From contig CAXYVG010000112.1 in the NCBI GenBank assembly GCA_964292325.1, positions 1 through 10,740 on the forward strand: a stretch of 10,740 nucleotides of DNA, written 5' to 3'. The DNA comes from CTSoil-075 sp964292325. Its GTDB lineage: Bacteria > Bacillota > Negativicutes > DSM-13327. Below the pieces are notes generated by a model. That model saw only the letters and a program-made list of their open reading frames with translations. It was not told the DNA's origin and searched no databases. Shown piece after piece: positions 1 through 6,148 of this stretch; the stretch's first letter is position 1; each line of letters starts with the position of its first letter. A program made the translations under genes and the position numbers.

Positions 1-809
1 ATACTCCAAGTAGAAGATTTATGACTGTGTCTAGTTTCGATGAAATTACCACAGACAAGCCAGAACGTTCGTTGCTTGAAAGTCTTCAGCAACATGCTGG
101 TCGTAATAATCAAGGCCGTATGACTGTTAGACACCAAGGTGGCGGTCATAAACGTCAATATAGAGTCATTGACTTTAAACGTAATAAAGATGGAATTATA
201 GCAAAAGTGGCTACCATCGAGTATGATCCAAATCGCTCAGCAAATATTGCGTTACTTCACTATATTGATGGCGAAAAACGTTATATTTTGGCTCCTAATG
301 GGCTTAAAGTTGACGATAAAATTATGAGCGGTCCTGAAGCAGATATTAAAGTAGGTAATGCGTTACCAATTAAAAATATTCCAGTAGGTACTTCTCTTCA
401 TAACATTGAAATGAAGATTGGTAAAGGCGGACAGATGGTTCGTTCAGCTGGTGCTTCCGCACAACTTATGGCAAAAGAAGGCGATTATGCTCTTCTTAGA
501 TTACCTTCTGGTGAATTACGCAAAGTGCATATTAATTGCAAAGCGACAATTGGTCAAGTTGGTAATTTGGAACATGAAAATATCACCAGTGGTAAAGCGG
601 GTCGTACTCGTTGGCTTGGCATTCGTCCTGCTAACCGTGGTGTGGCTATGAATCCTTGTGATCATCCACATGGTGGTGGTGAAGGTCATTCACCTGTTGG
701 TCGTAAACATCCTGTTACTCCTTGGGGTAAACATGCTATGGGTGTTAAGACTCGTCGTAATAAAACATCAGATAAGTTGATTGTAAAAAGACGTACGAAA
801 AATAAATAA
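1..809 (+). CDS. rplB: 50S ribosomal protein L2 (uL2), 5' partial
   Basis: Universal 23S rRNA-binding protein of the large subunit, placed near the peptidyl transferase centre and needed for subunit association. The reading frame is open from base 3 (bases 1-2 end a codon, probably Tyr) and reads TPSRRF before the internal Met at base 21. This matches the N-terminal part of L2 (family pattern KPTSxGRR-M-T), so the true start lies outside the window and only about 8 residues are missing; the ATG at 21 has no ribosome binding site and is internal. Visible landmarks are the RNA-binding stretch VRHQGGGHKRQYR, the segment EYDPNRSANIALL, and the C-terminal NPCDHPHGGGEG (codons 651-686) holding the conserved histidine implicated in peptidyl transferase function. 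A Cys stands in NPCDH where Val or Asn is common. It is followed after 46 nt by rpsS, as in the standard S10 operon. Confidence 0.98.
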   Translation, partial: TPSRRFMTVSSFDEITTDKPERSLLESLQQHAGRNNQGRMTVRHQGGGHKRQYRVIDFKRNKDGIIAKVATIEYDPNRSANIALLHYIDGEKRYILAPNGLKVDDKIMSGPEADIKVGNALPIKNIPVGTSLHNIEMKIGKGGQMVRSAGASAQLMAKEGDYALLRLPSGELRKVHINCKATIGQVGNLEHENITSGKAGRTRWLGIRPANRGVAMNPCDHPHGGGEGHSPVGRKHPVTPWGKHAMGVKTRRNKTSDKLIVKRRTKNK

Positions 810-827
810 AGCCTAAGTTTTAGGGCT
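810..827 (+). other. Small hairpin candidate after rplB
   Basis: AGCCTAA (810-816) can pair with TTAGGGCT (820-827) around a GTT loop, with one bulged G. The same AGCCT can instead pair with AGGCT at 845-849, which overlaps the rpsS Shine-Dalgarno sequence. No U-run follows, so this is not an intrinsic terminator. It may be a minor mRNA structure between the genes; function is not established. Confidence 0.3.
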
Positions 828-855
828 AACCAGATAGTGAAGGGAGGCTAATCAA

Positions 856-1137
856 GTGTCCAGATCAATTAAAAAGGGACCTTATGTTCATGCAAGCGTA
901 ATTAAAAAAATTGACGCAATGAACGCAGCCGGCGATAAAAAGGTTTTCAAGACCTGGTCGCGTAGTTCTACCATTCTACCTAGTTTCGTTGGACATACTG
1001 TTGCAGTACATGATGGACGTAAACATGTACCCGTTTATATGACTGAAGATATGGTAGGTCACAAGTTAGGTGAATTTGCACCTACTCGGACGTATAAAGG
1101 TCATTCAGGTTCAGAAAAATCGACATCATTACGGTAA
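856..1137 (+). CDS. rpsS: 30S ribosomal protein S19 (uS19)
   Basis: Small-subunit head protein that binds 16S rRNA with S13 near the A site and the inter-subunit bridge. The 93-residue product has the usual family length and a normal N-terminus, SRSIKKGPYV. The S19 signature lies at about residues 53-77, including DGRKHVPVY and GHKLGEFAPTR, and the C-terminus TYKGHSG is typical. The start is GTG at 856, set by GGGAGG eight bases upstream (842-847). It lies between rplB and rplV as in the conserved S10 operon. Nothing is unusual apart from the GTG start and the possible small hairpin before it. Confidence 0.98.
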   Translation: MSRSIKKGPYVHASVIKKIDAMNAAGDKKVFKTWSRSSTILPSFVGHTVAVHDGRKHVPVYMTEDMVGHKLGEFAPTRTYKGHSGSEKSTSLR

Positions 1138-1170
1138 TTAGGTGATAGTTACTGGAAAGGGGGCTAGTAT

Positions 1171-1503
1171 ATGGAAGCTAAGGCAATTGCTAGACATATT
1201 CGCATTGCACCACGTAAAATTAGAGTCGTTATCGATCTAATTCGTGGAAAAAATATTGGTGAAGCGTATGCAATTTTGAAATACACGCCTAAAATTGGAT
1301 CGGAAGTTCTATTAAAGGTGTTGGAATCCGCTATTGCAAATGCAGAGCATAATTATGATATGAACTCTGACAAACTGTATGTTGCCGCCGCGTATGTTGA
1401 CCAAGGACCTACCTTGAAACGCATTCATCCGCGGTCGCGTGGTCAAGCTTTTAAAATTTTAAAACGCAGCAGTCACGTGACAGTTGTTGTAAAAGAAAGA
1501 TAA
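1171..1503 (+). CDS. rplV: 50S ribosomal protein L22 (uL22)
   Basis: Large-subunit protein that binds several 23S rRNA domains; its long beta-hairpin lines the peptide exit tunnel, where family mutations can give macrolide resistance. The product is 110 residues, normal for the family. The N-terminal helical part (EAKAIARHIRIAPRKIRVVIDLIRG, abbreviated here by its first and last residues E2 and G26) is typical. The tunnel hairpin corresponds to about residues 79-98, with GPTLKRIHPRSRG conserved. The ATG start is preceded by a purine-rich AAAGGGGG site. No deletion or insertion is visible in the hairpin tip. Confidence 0.98.
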   Translation: MEAKAIARHIRIAPRKIRVVIDLIRGKNIGEAYAILKYTPKIGSEVLLKVLESAIANAEHNYDMNSDKLYVAAAYVDQGPTLKRIHPRSRGQAFKILKRSSHVTVVVKER

Positions 1504-1525
1504 CTGGTGAAGGAGGGAAAACAAA

Positions 1526-2191
1526 GTGGGTCAAAAAATTCATCCTCATGGTTTGCGTCTTGGAATCATCAAGACTTGGGATGCCAAGTGGTATGCTGGT
1601 AAAGATTTTGCGGCAAATCTACATGAAGATTTAAAAATCCGTAAATTCATTAAAACAAAAGCTTTTAGTGCTGGTGTATCCAAAGTTGTAATTGAACGGG
1701 CTGCTAACCGTGTTAAAATTATTATTCATACAGCAAAACCTGGTATGATTATCGGCCGTGGTGGTGCTGGTATTGAAGAACTTAAAAAAACATTGAAAAA
1801 GCTTACTAGTAAGCAAATTGACATTAATATTGCTGAAGTTAGACAACCTGATATGGATGCACAGTTAGTTGCAGAAAATATTGCAGCTCAATTAGAAAGA
1901 CGTATTGCCTTTCGTCGTGCTATGAAACAATCCATTCAGCGTACTATGCGTATGGGTGCAAAAGGTATTAAAGTAATGGTTGGCGGTCGTTTAGGCGGTG
2001 CTGAGATTGCTAGAAGTGAAGCTGCTCGTGATGGTAGTATCCCACTTCACACTCTTAGAGCTGACATTGACTATGGCACAGCTGAAGCACATACTACTTA
2101 TGGCCTAATCGGCGTAAAAGTATGGATTTATAAAGGTGAAATTTTGCCAGAAGTTAAAAAAATCGCTACTGTTGAAGGGAGCGAACAATAA
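1526..2191 (+). CDS. rpsC: 30S ribosomal protein S3 (uS3)
   Basis: Small-subunit protein at the mRNA entry channel, where the family contributes to helicase activity on structured mRNA. The product is 221 residues. The N-terminus MGQKIHPHGLRLGI matches the family. A type II KH domain covers about residues 39-107, with the GxxG loop GRGG at residues 77-80 inside PGMIIGRGGAGIEELKK. The C-terminal domain has the S3 signature around GIKVMVGGRLGGAEIARSE and the typical RADIDYGTAEAHTTYGLIGVKVWI region (first and last residues R178 and I201). The start is GTG, preceded by AAGGAGGG. Its stop codon overlaps the rplP start by one base (TAATG), implying translational coupling. Confidence 0.98.
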   Translation: MGQKIHPHGLRLGIIKTWDAKWYAGKDFAANLHEDLKIRKFIKTKAFSAGVSKVVIERAANRVKIIIHTAKPGMIIGRGGAGIEELKKTLKKLTSKQIDINIAEVRQPDMDAQLVAENIAAQLERRIAFRRAMKQSIQRTMRMGAKGIKVMVGGRLGGAEIARSEAARDGSIPLHTLRADIDYGTAEAHTTYGLIGVKVWIYKGEILPEVKKIATVEGSEQ

Positions 2192-2679
2192 TGCTACTGC
2201 CAAAAAGAGTGAAACATCGTAAACAATTCCGCGGTCGTATGAAGGGTAAAGCCCAAAGAGGTAATACTGTAAGCCATGGCGATTTCGGTTTGGTAGCTTT
2301 AGAACCAGCTTGGATTACTAACCGTCAAATTGAAGCAGCTCGTATTGCTATGACTCGCTATATTAAACGTGGTGGTAAAGTCTGGATTAAAATATTTCCA
2401 GATAAACCGATTACTGCTAAACCAGCTGAAACTCGCATGGGTAGTGGTAAAGGTTCAACTGAGTATTGGGTAGCAGTCGTAAAGCCAGGTCGTGTTATGT
2501 TTGAAATGGACGGCGTTGCTGAAGAAGATGCTAGAGAGGCCATGCGCTTAGCTGCTCATAAACTTCCTATTAAAACAAAATTTGTTAAGCGTGAACTTGC
2601 TACTGGTGAATCTTTTCATAAAATAGTAGTTGCTGCTGAACCGCAAGAAGAAGTGGGTGGTGAAGTAAATGAAGGTTAA
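2191..2679 (+). CDS. rplP: 50S ribosomal protein L16 (uL16) with extended C-terminus
   Basis: Large-subunit protein near the A-site tRNA elbow, binding 23S rRNA and needed late in 50S assembly. The core is canonical: MLLPKRVKHRKQFRGRMKG at the start, WITNRQIEAARIAMTRYIKR, FPDKPITAKP, the RMGSGKG loop at about residues 82-88, and HKLPIKTKFVKRE to about residue 135. The total of 162 residues exceeds the usual 137-146. The excess is an acidic tail at about 136-162 ending in EPQEEVGGEVNEG. The start codon overlaps the rpsC stop, and the final bases overlap rpmC by 11 nt, so the tail also carries the rpmC ribosome binding site. The frame is intact and the tail does not look like a frameshift artefact, because its last residues resemble the acidic GGExNE ends recalled from other Bacillota L16 proteins. 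Confidence 0.97.
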   Translation: MLLPKRVKHRKQFRGRMKGKAQRGNTVSHGDFGLVALEPAWITNRQIEAARIAMTRYIKRGGKVWIKIFPDKPITAKPAETRMGSGKGSTEYWVAVVKPGRVMFEMDGVAEEDAREAMRLAAHKLPIKTKFVKRELATGESFHKIVVAAEPQEEVGGEVNEG

Positions 2680-2872
2680 AGACTTCCGAGAAATGAACGC
2701 ATCTGAATTAAATCAAAAAATATCGGTACTCAAAGAAGAGCTATTTAACCTTAGATTTCAGCTTGCTACTGGTCAGTTGGAAAATCCAATGCGGATAAAA
2801 GAAGTAAAGAAAAGTATTGCCCGCGTAAAGACAATTCAACGTGAACAGGAAATCAAAGTCAATCAAGGGTAG
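2669..2872 (+). CDS. rpmC: 50S ribosomal protein L29 (uL29)
   Basis: Small two-helix large-subunit protein beside the exit tunnel, close to L23 where export and chaperone factors dock. The 67 residues match family length. Typical features are KDFREMNASELNQKI, the central KEELFNLRFQLATGQLENP and the final helix VKKSIARVKTIQRE. The ATG lies inside the end of rplP. The ribosome binding site is weaker than its neighbours: GGGTGGTG at 2655-2662, six bases before the start. Reinitiation or coupling from rplP is therefore likely. Confidence 0.97.
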   Translation: MKVKDFREMNASELNQKISVLKEELFNLRFQLATGQLENPMRIKEVKKSIARVKTIQREQEIKVNQG

Positions 2873-2884
2873 CATTCGAATCGA

Positions 2885-2902
2885 CGTTCTTAATTAAGAA
2901 CG
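2885..2902 (+). repeat. 18-nt perfect palindrome before the rpsQ ribosome binding site
   Basis: CGTTCTTAATTAAGAACG equals its own reverse complement. As RNA it could form a six-base-pair stem with a six-base loop. It sits between rpmC and rpsQ and ends one base before the GAAGGAGG Shine-Dalgarno region. No U-tract follows, so it is not a standard intrinsic terminator. It could be a processing or stability hairpin or a protein site; this is inference only. Confidence 0.6.
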
Positions 2903-2920
2903 GAAGGAGGCTAATTGTAC

Positions 2921-3178
2921 GTGAGTGAAAGAAATGATCGTAAAGTGAAAATCGGTAAAGTTGTTAGCGATAAAATGGATAAAACAGTTGTTGTCGCGAT
3001 TGAACGTTTAGTACAACATCCGCTTTATAAAAAATCAATTAAGAAAACAGTGAGATTTAAAGCCCATGATGAAAATAACGATAGCCATACTGGCGATATC
3101 GTATCCATTATGGAAACTCGTCCACTGTCTAAAGATAAGCGTTGGAGAGTTGTAGAAGTTATTGAAAGAGTTAAATAG
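2921..3178 (+). CDS. rpsQ: 30S ribosomal protein S17 (uS17)
   Basis: Primary 16S rRNA-binding protein with an OB fold, important for early small-subunit assembly. Starting at GTG 2921 the product is 85 residues beginning MSERNDRKVKIGKVVSDKMDKT when cut at its first twenty-odd residues, closely matching Bacillota S17. Other landmarks are KFKAHDEN-like RFKAHDENN and the signature GDIVSIMETRPLSKDKRW. A TTG two codons upstream (2915) is in frame, but it would add only two residues and is just four bases from GGAGG (2906-2910), whereas GTG lies ten bases away. I therefore prefer GTG, though spacing alone does not exclude TTG. Confidence 0.95.
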   Translation: MSERNDRKVKIGKVVSDKMDKTVVVAIERLVQHPLYKKSIKKTVRFKAHDENNDSHTGDIVSIMETRPLSKDKRWRVVEVIERVK

Positions 3179-3245
3179 TTGAGGTTTAGAGTTCGTTGTT
3201 CATGAAATGACCTCGAATATTTAACCTTGAAAAGGAGGGACTAGG
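3179..3245 (+). promoter_or_regulatory. rpsQ-rplN intergenic leader with competing pairings
   Basis: This 67-nt gap lies where the S10 and spc operons are separate in E. coli. TTGAGGT (3179-3185) can pair with ACCTCGA (3210-3216). The same CCTC (3211-3214) is complementary to GAGG (3235-3238) inside the rplN Shine-Dalgarno sequence, and CCTT/AAGG at 3225-3235 gives a third small hairpin. No convincing -35/-10 pair or terminator was found. A regulatory role is speculative. Confidence 0.25.
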
Positions 3246-3614
3246 ATGATTCAACAACAATCAATCCTTACTGTTGCTGATAACAGTGGTGCGAAACAAA
3301 TTATGTGCATCAGGGCACTCGGCGGTTCATACCGTAGATATGCCAATATTGGTGATATTATTGTTGCGGCAGTGAAATCTGCTTCTCCCGGTGGTGCCGT
3401 TAAAAAAGGTGATGTCGTCAAAGCCGTAGTTGTTCGTTCCAAAAAAGGCTTACGTCGTCCTGACGGTTCATATATCCGTTTTGATGAGAATGCTGCAGTT
3501 ATCATTAAAGAAGATAAAAGCCCTAAAGGTACTCGTATATTTGGGCCAGTAGCGAGAGAACTGCGTGAGAAAGATTTTATGAAGATAATCTCGCTGGCGC
3601 CGGAAGTAATCTAA
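3246..3614 (+). CDS. rplN: 50S ribosomal protein L14 (uL14)
   Basis: Large-subunit protein at the inter-subunit face, bridging to 16S rRNA and contacting L19. The 122 residues are the exact standard length. The N-terminus MIQQQSILTVADNSGAK is canonical, the G-K rich hairpin SPGGAVKKGDVVKAVVVR follows, and the C-terminal portion has GTRIFGPVARELR. The ATG start has AAAGGAGGG six bases upstream. This is the first gene of the spc-type block. No irregularity is visible. Confidence 0.98.
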   Translation: MIQQQSILTVADNSGAKQIMCIRALGGSYRRYANIGDIIVAAVKSASPGGAVKKGDVVKAVVVRSKKGLRRPDGSYIRFDENAAVIIKEDKSPKGTRIFGPVARELREKDFMKIISLAPEVI

Positions 3615-3631
3615 GTTAGGAGGTATCCGGA

Positions 3632-3970
3632 ATGTCAGAAGCGAAAAAGTTGCACATCAAAAAAGGCGACAAAGTTGTTATTTTGTCTGGTAAAGACAAA
3701 GGTAAATCAGCTAAAGTAATTGAAGCATTACCTAAAAAAGGCAAAGTGTTAGTGGAAGGTCTTAATACAGTAAAGCGTCATACTAAACCGTCGCAAAACC
3801 TGCCACAAGGTGGTATTCTAGTAAAAGAAGCCCCACTGCATTCGGCAAAAGTAATGTTGGTATGTCCAGCTTGCGATCAGCCTACACGCATTAAAAAGTC
3901 CCCTCTTGCAAATGGAGCTTTAGCTCGTACATGCAAAAAGTGCGGCGAAATTGTTGATAAAGATAAATAA
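3632..3970 (+). CDS. rplX: 50S ribosomal protein L24 (uL24), Cys-rich C-terminus
   Basis: Assembly-initiator protein that binds the 5' part of 23S rRNA and sits near the exit tunnel. The KOW motif is at about residues 8-35 (KKGDKVVILSGKDKGKSAKV), followed by NTVKRHTKPSQ. The 112-residue length is slightly above the usual 102-105. The C-terminal part holds two CxxC pairs, Cys78/Cys81 and Cys101/Cys104, spaced like a zinc ribbon; such pairs are found in many bacterial L24 proteins, while others have lost them. The ATG follows AGGAGG by eight bases. It lies between rplN and rplE as expected. Confidence 0.97.
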   Translation: MSEAKKLHIKKGDKVVILSGKDKGKSAKVIEALPKKGKVLVEGLNTVKRHTKPSQNLPQGGILVKEAPLHSAKVMLVCPACDQPTRIKKSPLANGALARTCKKCGEIVDKDK

Positions 3971-3995
3971 TCATGCAGAAAGGAGGTAACTATAC

Positions 3996-4535
3996 TTGTC
4001 CAGACTGAAAGAAAAATATAATGATGAAGTAGCTAAAAGTTTAATGGAAAAATTTGGCTATAAAAACGTTATGGAAATTCCTAAAATTGAAAAAGTAGTT
4101 ATAAATATGGGCGTTGGCGAAGCAGTAAGTAATCCGAAGATTTTAGATGTTGCAGTAAATGATATGACGATAATTGCCGGTCAAAAACCAGTAGTTACTC
4201 GTGCTAAAAAATCTATAGCAGCGTTTAAAATTCGTGAAGGTATGCCAATTGGCGCTAAAGTTACCCTGCGTGGACAACGTATGTATCAATTTTTAGATAA
4301 ATTGTTAAACATTGCATTGCCACGTGTGCGTGATTTTCGTGGTGTAAGCCCAAAATCATTTGATGGTCGTGGTAATTATACTATGGGTATTAAAGAACAA
4401 CTCATATTCCCTGAGATTGAATATGATAAAATTGATAAAATCCGCGGTATGGATATTATTATCGTAACTACTGCAAAAACGGATGAAGAAGCACGCGAAC
4501 TGTTAAAGCTTATGGGCATGCCGTTCAGCGCGTAA
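3996..4535 (+). CDS. rplE: 50S ribosomal protein L5 (uL5)
   Basis: 5S rRNA-binding protein of the central protuberance, contacting P-site tRNA and S13 of the small subunit. The product is 179 residues, identical in length to B. subtilis L5 as I recall it. The sequence starts MSRLKEKYNDEVAKSLMEKF and includes the signature around IPKIEKVVINMGVGEA and GQKPVVTRAKKSIAAFKIREG (first and last residues G62 and G82). It ends RGMDIIIVTTAKTDEEA then LLKLMGMPF. The start is TTG at 3996, supported by AAAGGAGG nine or so bases upstream and by the aligned N-terminus; no nearer ATG or GTG gives a family-like start. Confidence 0.97.
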   Translation: MSRLKEKYNDEVAKSLMEKFGYKNVMEIPKIEKVVINMGVGEAVSNPKILDVAVNDMTIIAGQKPVVTRAKKSIAAFKIREGMPIGAKVTLRGQRMYQFLDKLLNIALPRVRDFRGVSPKSFDGRGNYTMGIKEQLIFPEIEYDKIDKIRGMDIIIVTTAKTDEEARELLKLMGMPFSA

Positions 4536-4549
4536 AAGGAGGGACACTC

Positions 4550-4735
4550 GTGGCCAGAAAAGCAATGATTGAAAAATGGAAGCTGGAACCTAAGTTTAGT
4601 GTACGTAAGTACAATAGATGTAAGGTCTGCGGTCGTCCACATGGATACTTACGTAAGTTTGAAATGTGCCGTATTTGCTTTAGGGAATTGAGCTATAAAG
4701 GTGTCATTCCAGGAGTAACTAAGGCTAGTTGGTAG
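4550..4735 (+). CDS. rpsZ: 30S ribosomal protein S14, zinc-binding type Z (uS14)
   Basis: Small-subunit head protein required late in 30S assembly. This is the short, 61-residue zinc form rather than the roughly 89-101 residue zinc-free form. The metal site is visible as Cys24-x2-Cys27 and Cys40-x2-Cys43 (RCKVCGRPHGYLRKF followed by MCRICFRE). The C-terminus GVIPGVTKASW is typical. The GTG start follows AAAGGAGGG by six bases, only 14 nt after rplE. In many Bacillota a second, cysteine-free S14 gene elsewhere replaces this one under zinc shortage; that copy is not in this window. Also annotated as rpsN type Z. Confidence 0.98.
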   Translation: MARKAMIEKWKLEPKFSVRKYNRCKVCGRPHGYLRKFEMCRICFRELSYKGVIPGVTKASW

Positions 4736-4760
4736 ATTACAGGAAGGAGGTTATGTTTAA

Positions 4761-5159
4761 ATGGTAATGACCGATCCAGTTGCAGATATGCTTACTCGTA
4801 TTCGTAATGCAAACTCGGTTTATCATGATAAAGTAGAAATTCCTGCTTCAAAAATTAAGCAAGCAATTGCTCAAGTTCTGAAAGCAGAAGGCTTTATTAA
4901 GGATTTTGAAGTAATCAAAGATGATAAACAAGGCATTCTGAGAGCGAGCTTAAAATATGGTCCTAATCGTGAAAAGGTAATCACTGGTATTAAACGTATT
5001 TCCAAACCAGGATTGCGCGTATATGTGAAAAGCGAGCAAATGCCTCGTGTACTTGGTGGACTTGGTATTGCAATTATTTCGACTTCTAAGGGTATCATGA
5101 CTGATAAACAAGCACGTCGTGATGGACTTGGTGGCGAAGTATTAGCTTTCGTATGGTAA
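4761..5159 (+). CDS. rpsH: 30S ribosomal protein S8 (uS8)
   Basis: Primary 16S rRNA-binding protein of the central domain; in E. coli it is also the translational repressor of the spc operon. The product has 132 residues. The start MVMTDPVADMLTRIRNAN matches Bacillota S8, and the C-terminal signature GLGIAIISTSKGIMTDKQAR at about residues 100-119 and the end GGEVLAFVW are canonical. ATG 4761 lies ten bases after GGAGG (4746-4750); the ATG at 4767 would remove two residues that are conserved in Bacillota. Whether S8 controls this operon here cannot be judged: I did not recognise an S8-binding fold near rplE. Confidence 0.97.
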   Translation: MVMTDPVADMLTRIRNANSVYHDKVEIPASKIKQAIAQVLKAEGFIKDFEVIKDDKQGILRASLKYGPNREKVITGIKRISKPGLRVYVKSEQMPRVLGGLGIAIISTSKGIMTDKQARRDGLGGEVLAFVW

Positions 5160-5183
5160 TTTTTTAGTTAAGGAGGTGCGCAT

Positions 5184-5735
5184 ATGTCAAGAATTGGTAG
5201 ACAACCGATTGCTGTCCCTGCAGATGTAACAATAACAATTGCTGAGAACAATCTGGTATCTGTAAAAGGGCCGAAAGGCGAATTGACTCGTGCCATTCAT
5301 AAAGATATGATATTGACATTGGAAGACAATAGTCTTGTGGTAACAAGACCTTCTGATGAAAAAGAACATAGATCATTGCATGGGTTAACTCGTACTTTAT
5401 TAGCAAATATGGTTGAGGGCGTTACAAAAGGCTTTACTAAAACCCTTGAAATCGTTGGTGTTGGTTTTAGAGCAGCAAAAGTAAACGGAAAACTGGCTTT
5501 AACGTTAGGTTTTTCTCATCCACTAGAAGTAGAACCACCTGTAGGTATGGGAATTGAAGTTCCTGCCCCTAATAAGATTGTTATTTCTGGTATTAATAAA
5601 GAAGAGGTTGGCGCTTTAGCAGCTAAAATCCGTAAATATAGAGAACCTGAACCATATAAAGGTAAAGGTGTTCGGTATGAGGGTGAAGTTGTTCGCCGCA
5701 AAGTTGGTAAAGCTGGCGGTAAAGGCAAGAAGTAA
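5184..5735 (+). CDS. rplF: 50S ribosomal protein L6 (uL6)
   Basis: Large-subunit protein near the L7/L12 stalk base and the sarcin-ricin loop, where translation GTPases bind. It consists of two repeated L6 domains: about residues 11-82 and 90-164. The start MSRIGRQPIAVP and the signature PEPYKGKGVRY at residues 155-165 are diagnostic. Length 183 is slightly above the usual 177-180 because of a Gly/Lys-rich tail (KVGKAGGKGKK). The ATG is preceded by AAGGAGGTG. It follows rpsH and precedes rplR as in the standard spc order. Confidence 0.98.
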   Translation: MSRIGRQPIAVPADVTITIAENNLVSVKGPKGELTRAIHKDMILTLEDNSLVVTRPSDEKEHRSLHGLTRTLLANMVEGVTKGFTKTLEIVGVGFRAAKVNGKLALTLGFSHPLEVEPPVGMGIEVPAPNKIVISGINKEEVGALAAKIRKYREPEPYKGKGVRYEGEVVRRKVGKAGGKGKK

Positions 5736-5761
5736 GATTTTAAGCGGAAGGAGTGACCACT

Positions 5762-6130
5762 TTGATTCGTAAAGGAATTAAAAATAAAGCTAGGCAAAAA
5801 CGCCATTTGCGCGTACGCAAGACCGTAACTGGTACTGCTGCAAGACCACGCTTGAATGTATTTCGTAGCCTAAGTCATATTTATGCTCAAATCATTGATG
5901 ATGTGACAGGTACTACTTTGGTAGCAGCTAACACAATGGATAAAGATTTAAGTGTAGCAAATGGATATGGCGGTAATATTGAAGCAGCTAAAGTTGTAGG
6001 TGCAGCAATTGCTACTCGTGCATTGGCTAAAGGTATTAACAAAGTGGTATTTGACCGTGGTGGTTATATCTATCATGGTAGAGTAGCAGCTTTGGCCCAA
6101 GCAGCACGTGAAGCTGGGCTGGAATTTTAA
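5762..6130 (+). CDS. rplR: 50S ribosomal protein L18 (uL18)
   Basis: 5S rRNA-binding protein that, with L5, anchors 5S rRNA in the central protuberance. From TTG 5762 the product is 122 residues, starting MIRKGIKNKARQKRHLRVRK, in line with the 118-122 residue family. Landmarks are RPRLNVFRSLSHIYAQIIDD and VVFDRGGYIYHGRV (about 95-108). An in-frame GTG at 5753 would start inside the Shine-Dalgarno sequence AAGGAG (5748-5753), so it cannot be the start; TTG lies eight bases downstream of that site. This makes it the second TTG-initiated gene in the window after rplE. Confidence 0.96.
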   Translation: MIRKGIKNKARQKRHLRVRKTVTGTAARPRLNVFRSLSHIYAQIIDDVTGTTLVAANTMDKDLSVANGYGGNIEAAKVVGAAIATRALAKGINKVVFDRGGYIYHGRVAALAQAAREAGLEF

Positions 6131-6148
6131 GCAAAAGGAGGTAAGTGA

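Noticed and set aside
21..23. ATG at base 21 as the rplB start
   Set aside because: The frame is open to base 1, the upstream codons match the L2 N-terminus, and no ribosome binding site precedes this ATG.
418..651. 77-codon open frame inside rplB in another frame
   Set aside because: Nested wholly within a conserved ribosomal protein gene, no ribosome binding site, hydrophobic sequence arising from frame-shifted codons.
1818..1823. Isolated TTGACA in rpsC (also in rplF and adk)
   Set aside because: No -10 box at 16-18 bases downstream in any case; these are coding-sequence coincidences.
4753..4767. Mini-frame MFKW before rpsH, whose stop overlaps the ATG at 4767
   Set aside because: Its ATG is only two bases from the Shine-Dalgarno sequence and four codons are easily found by chance; the normal rpsH start at 4761 explains the site.
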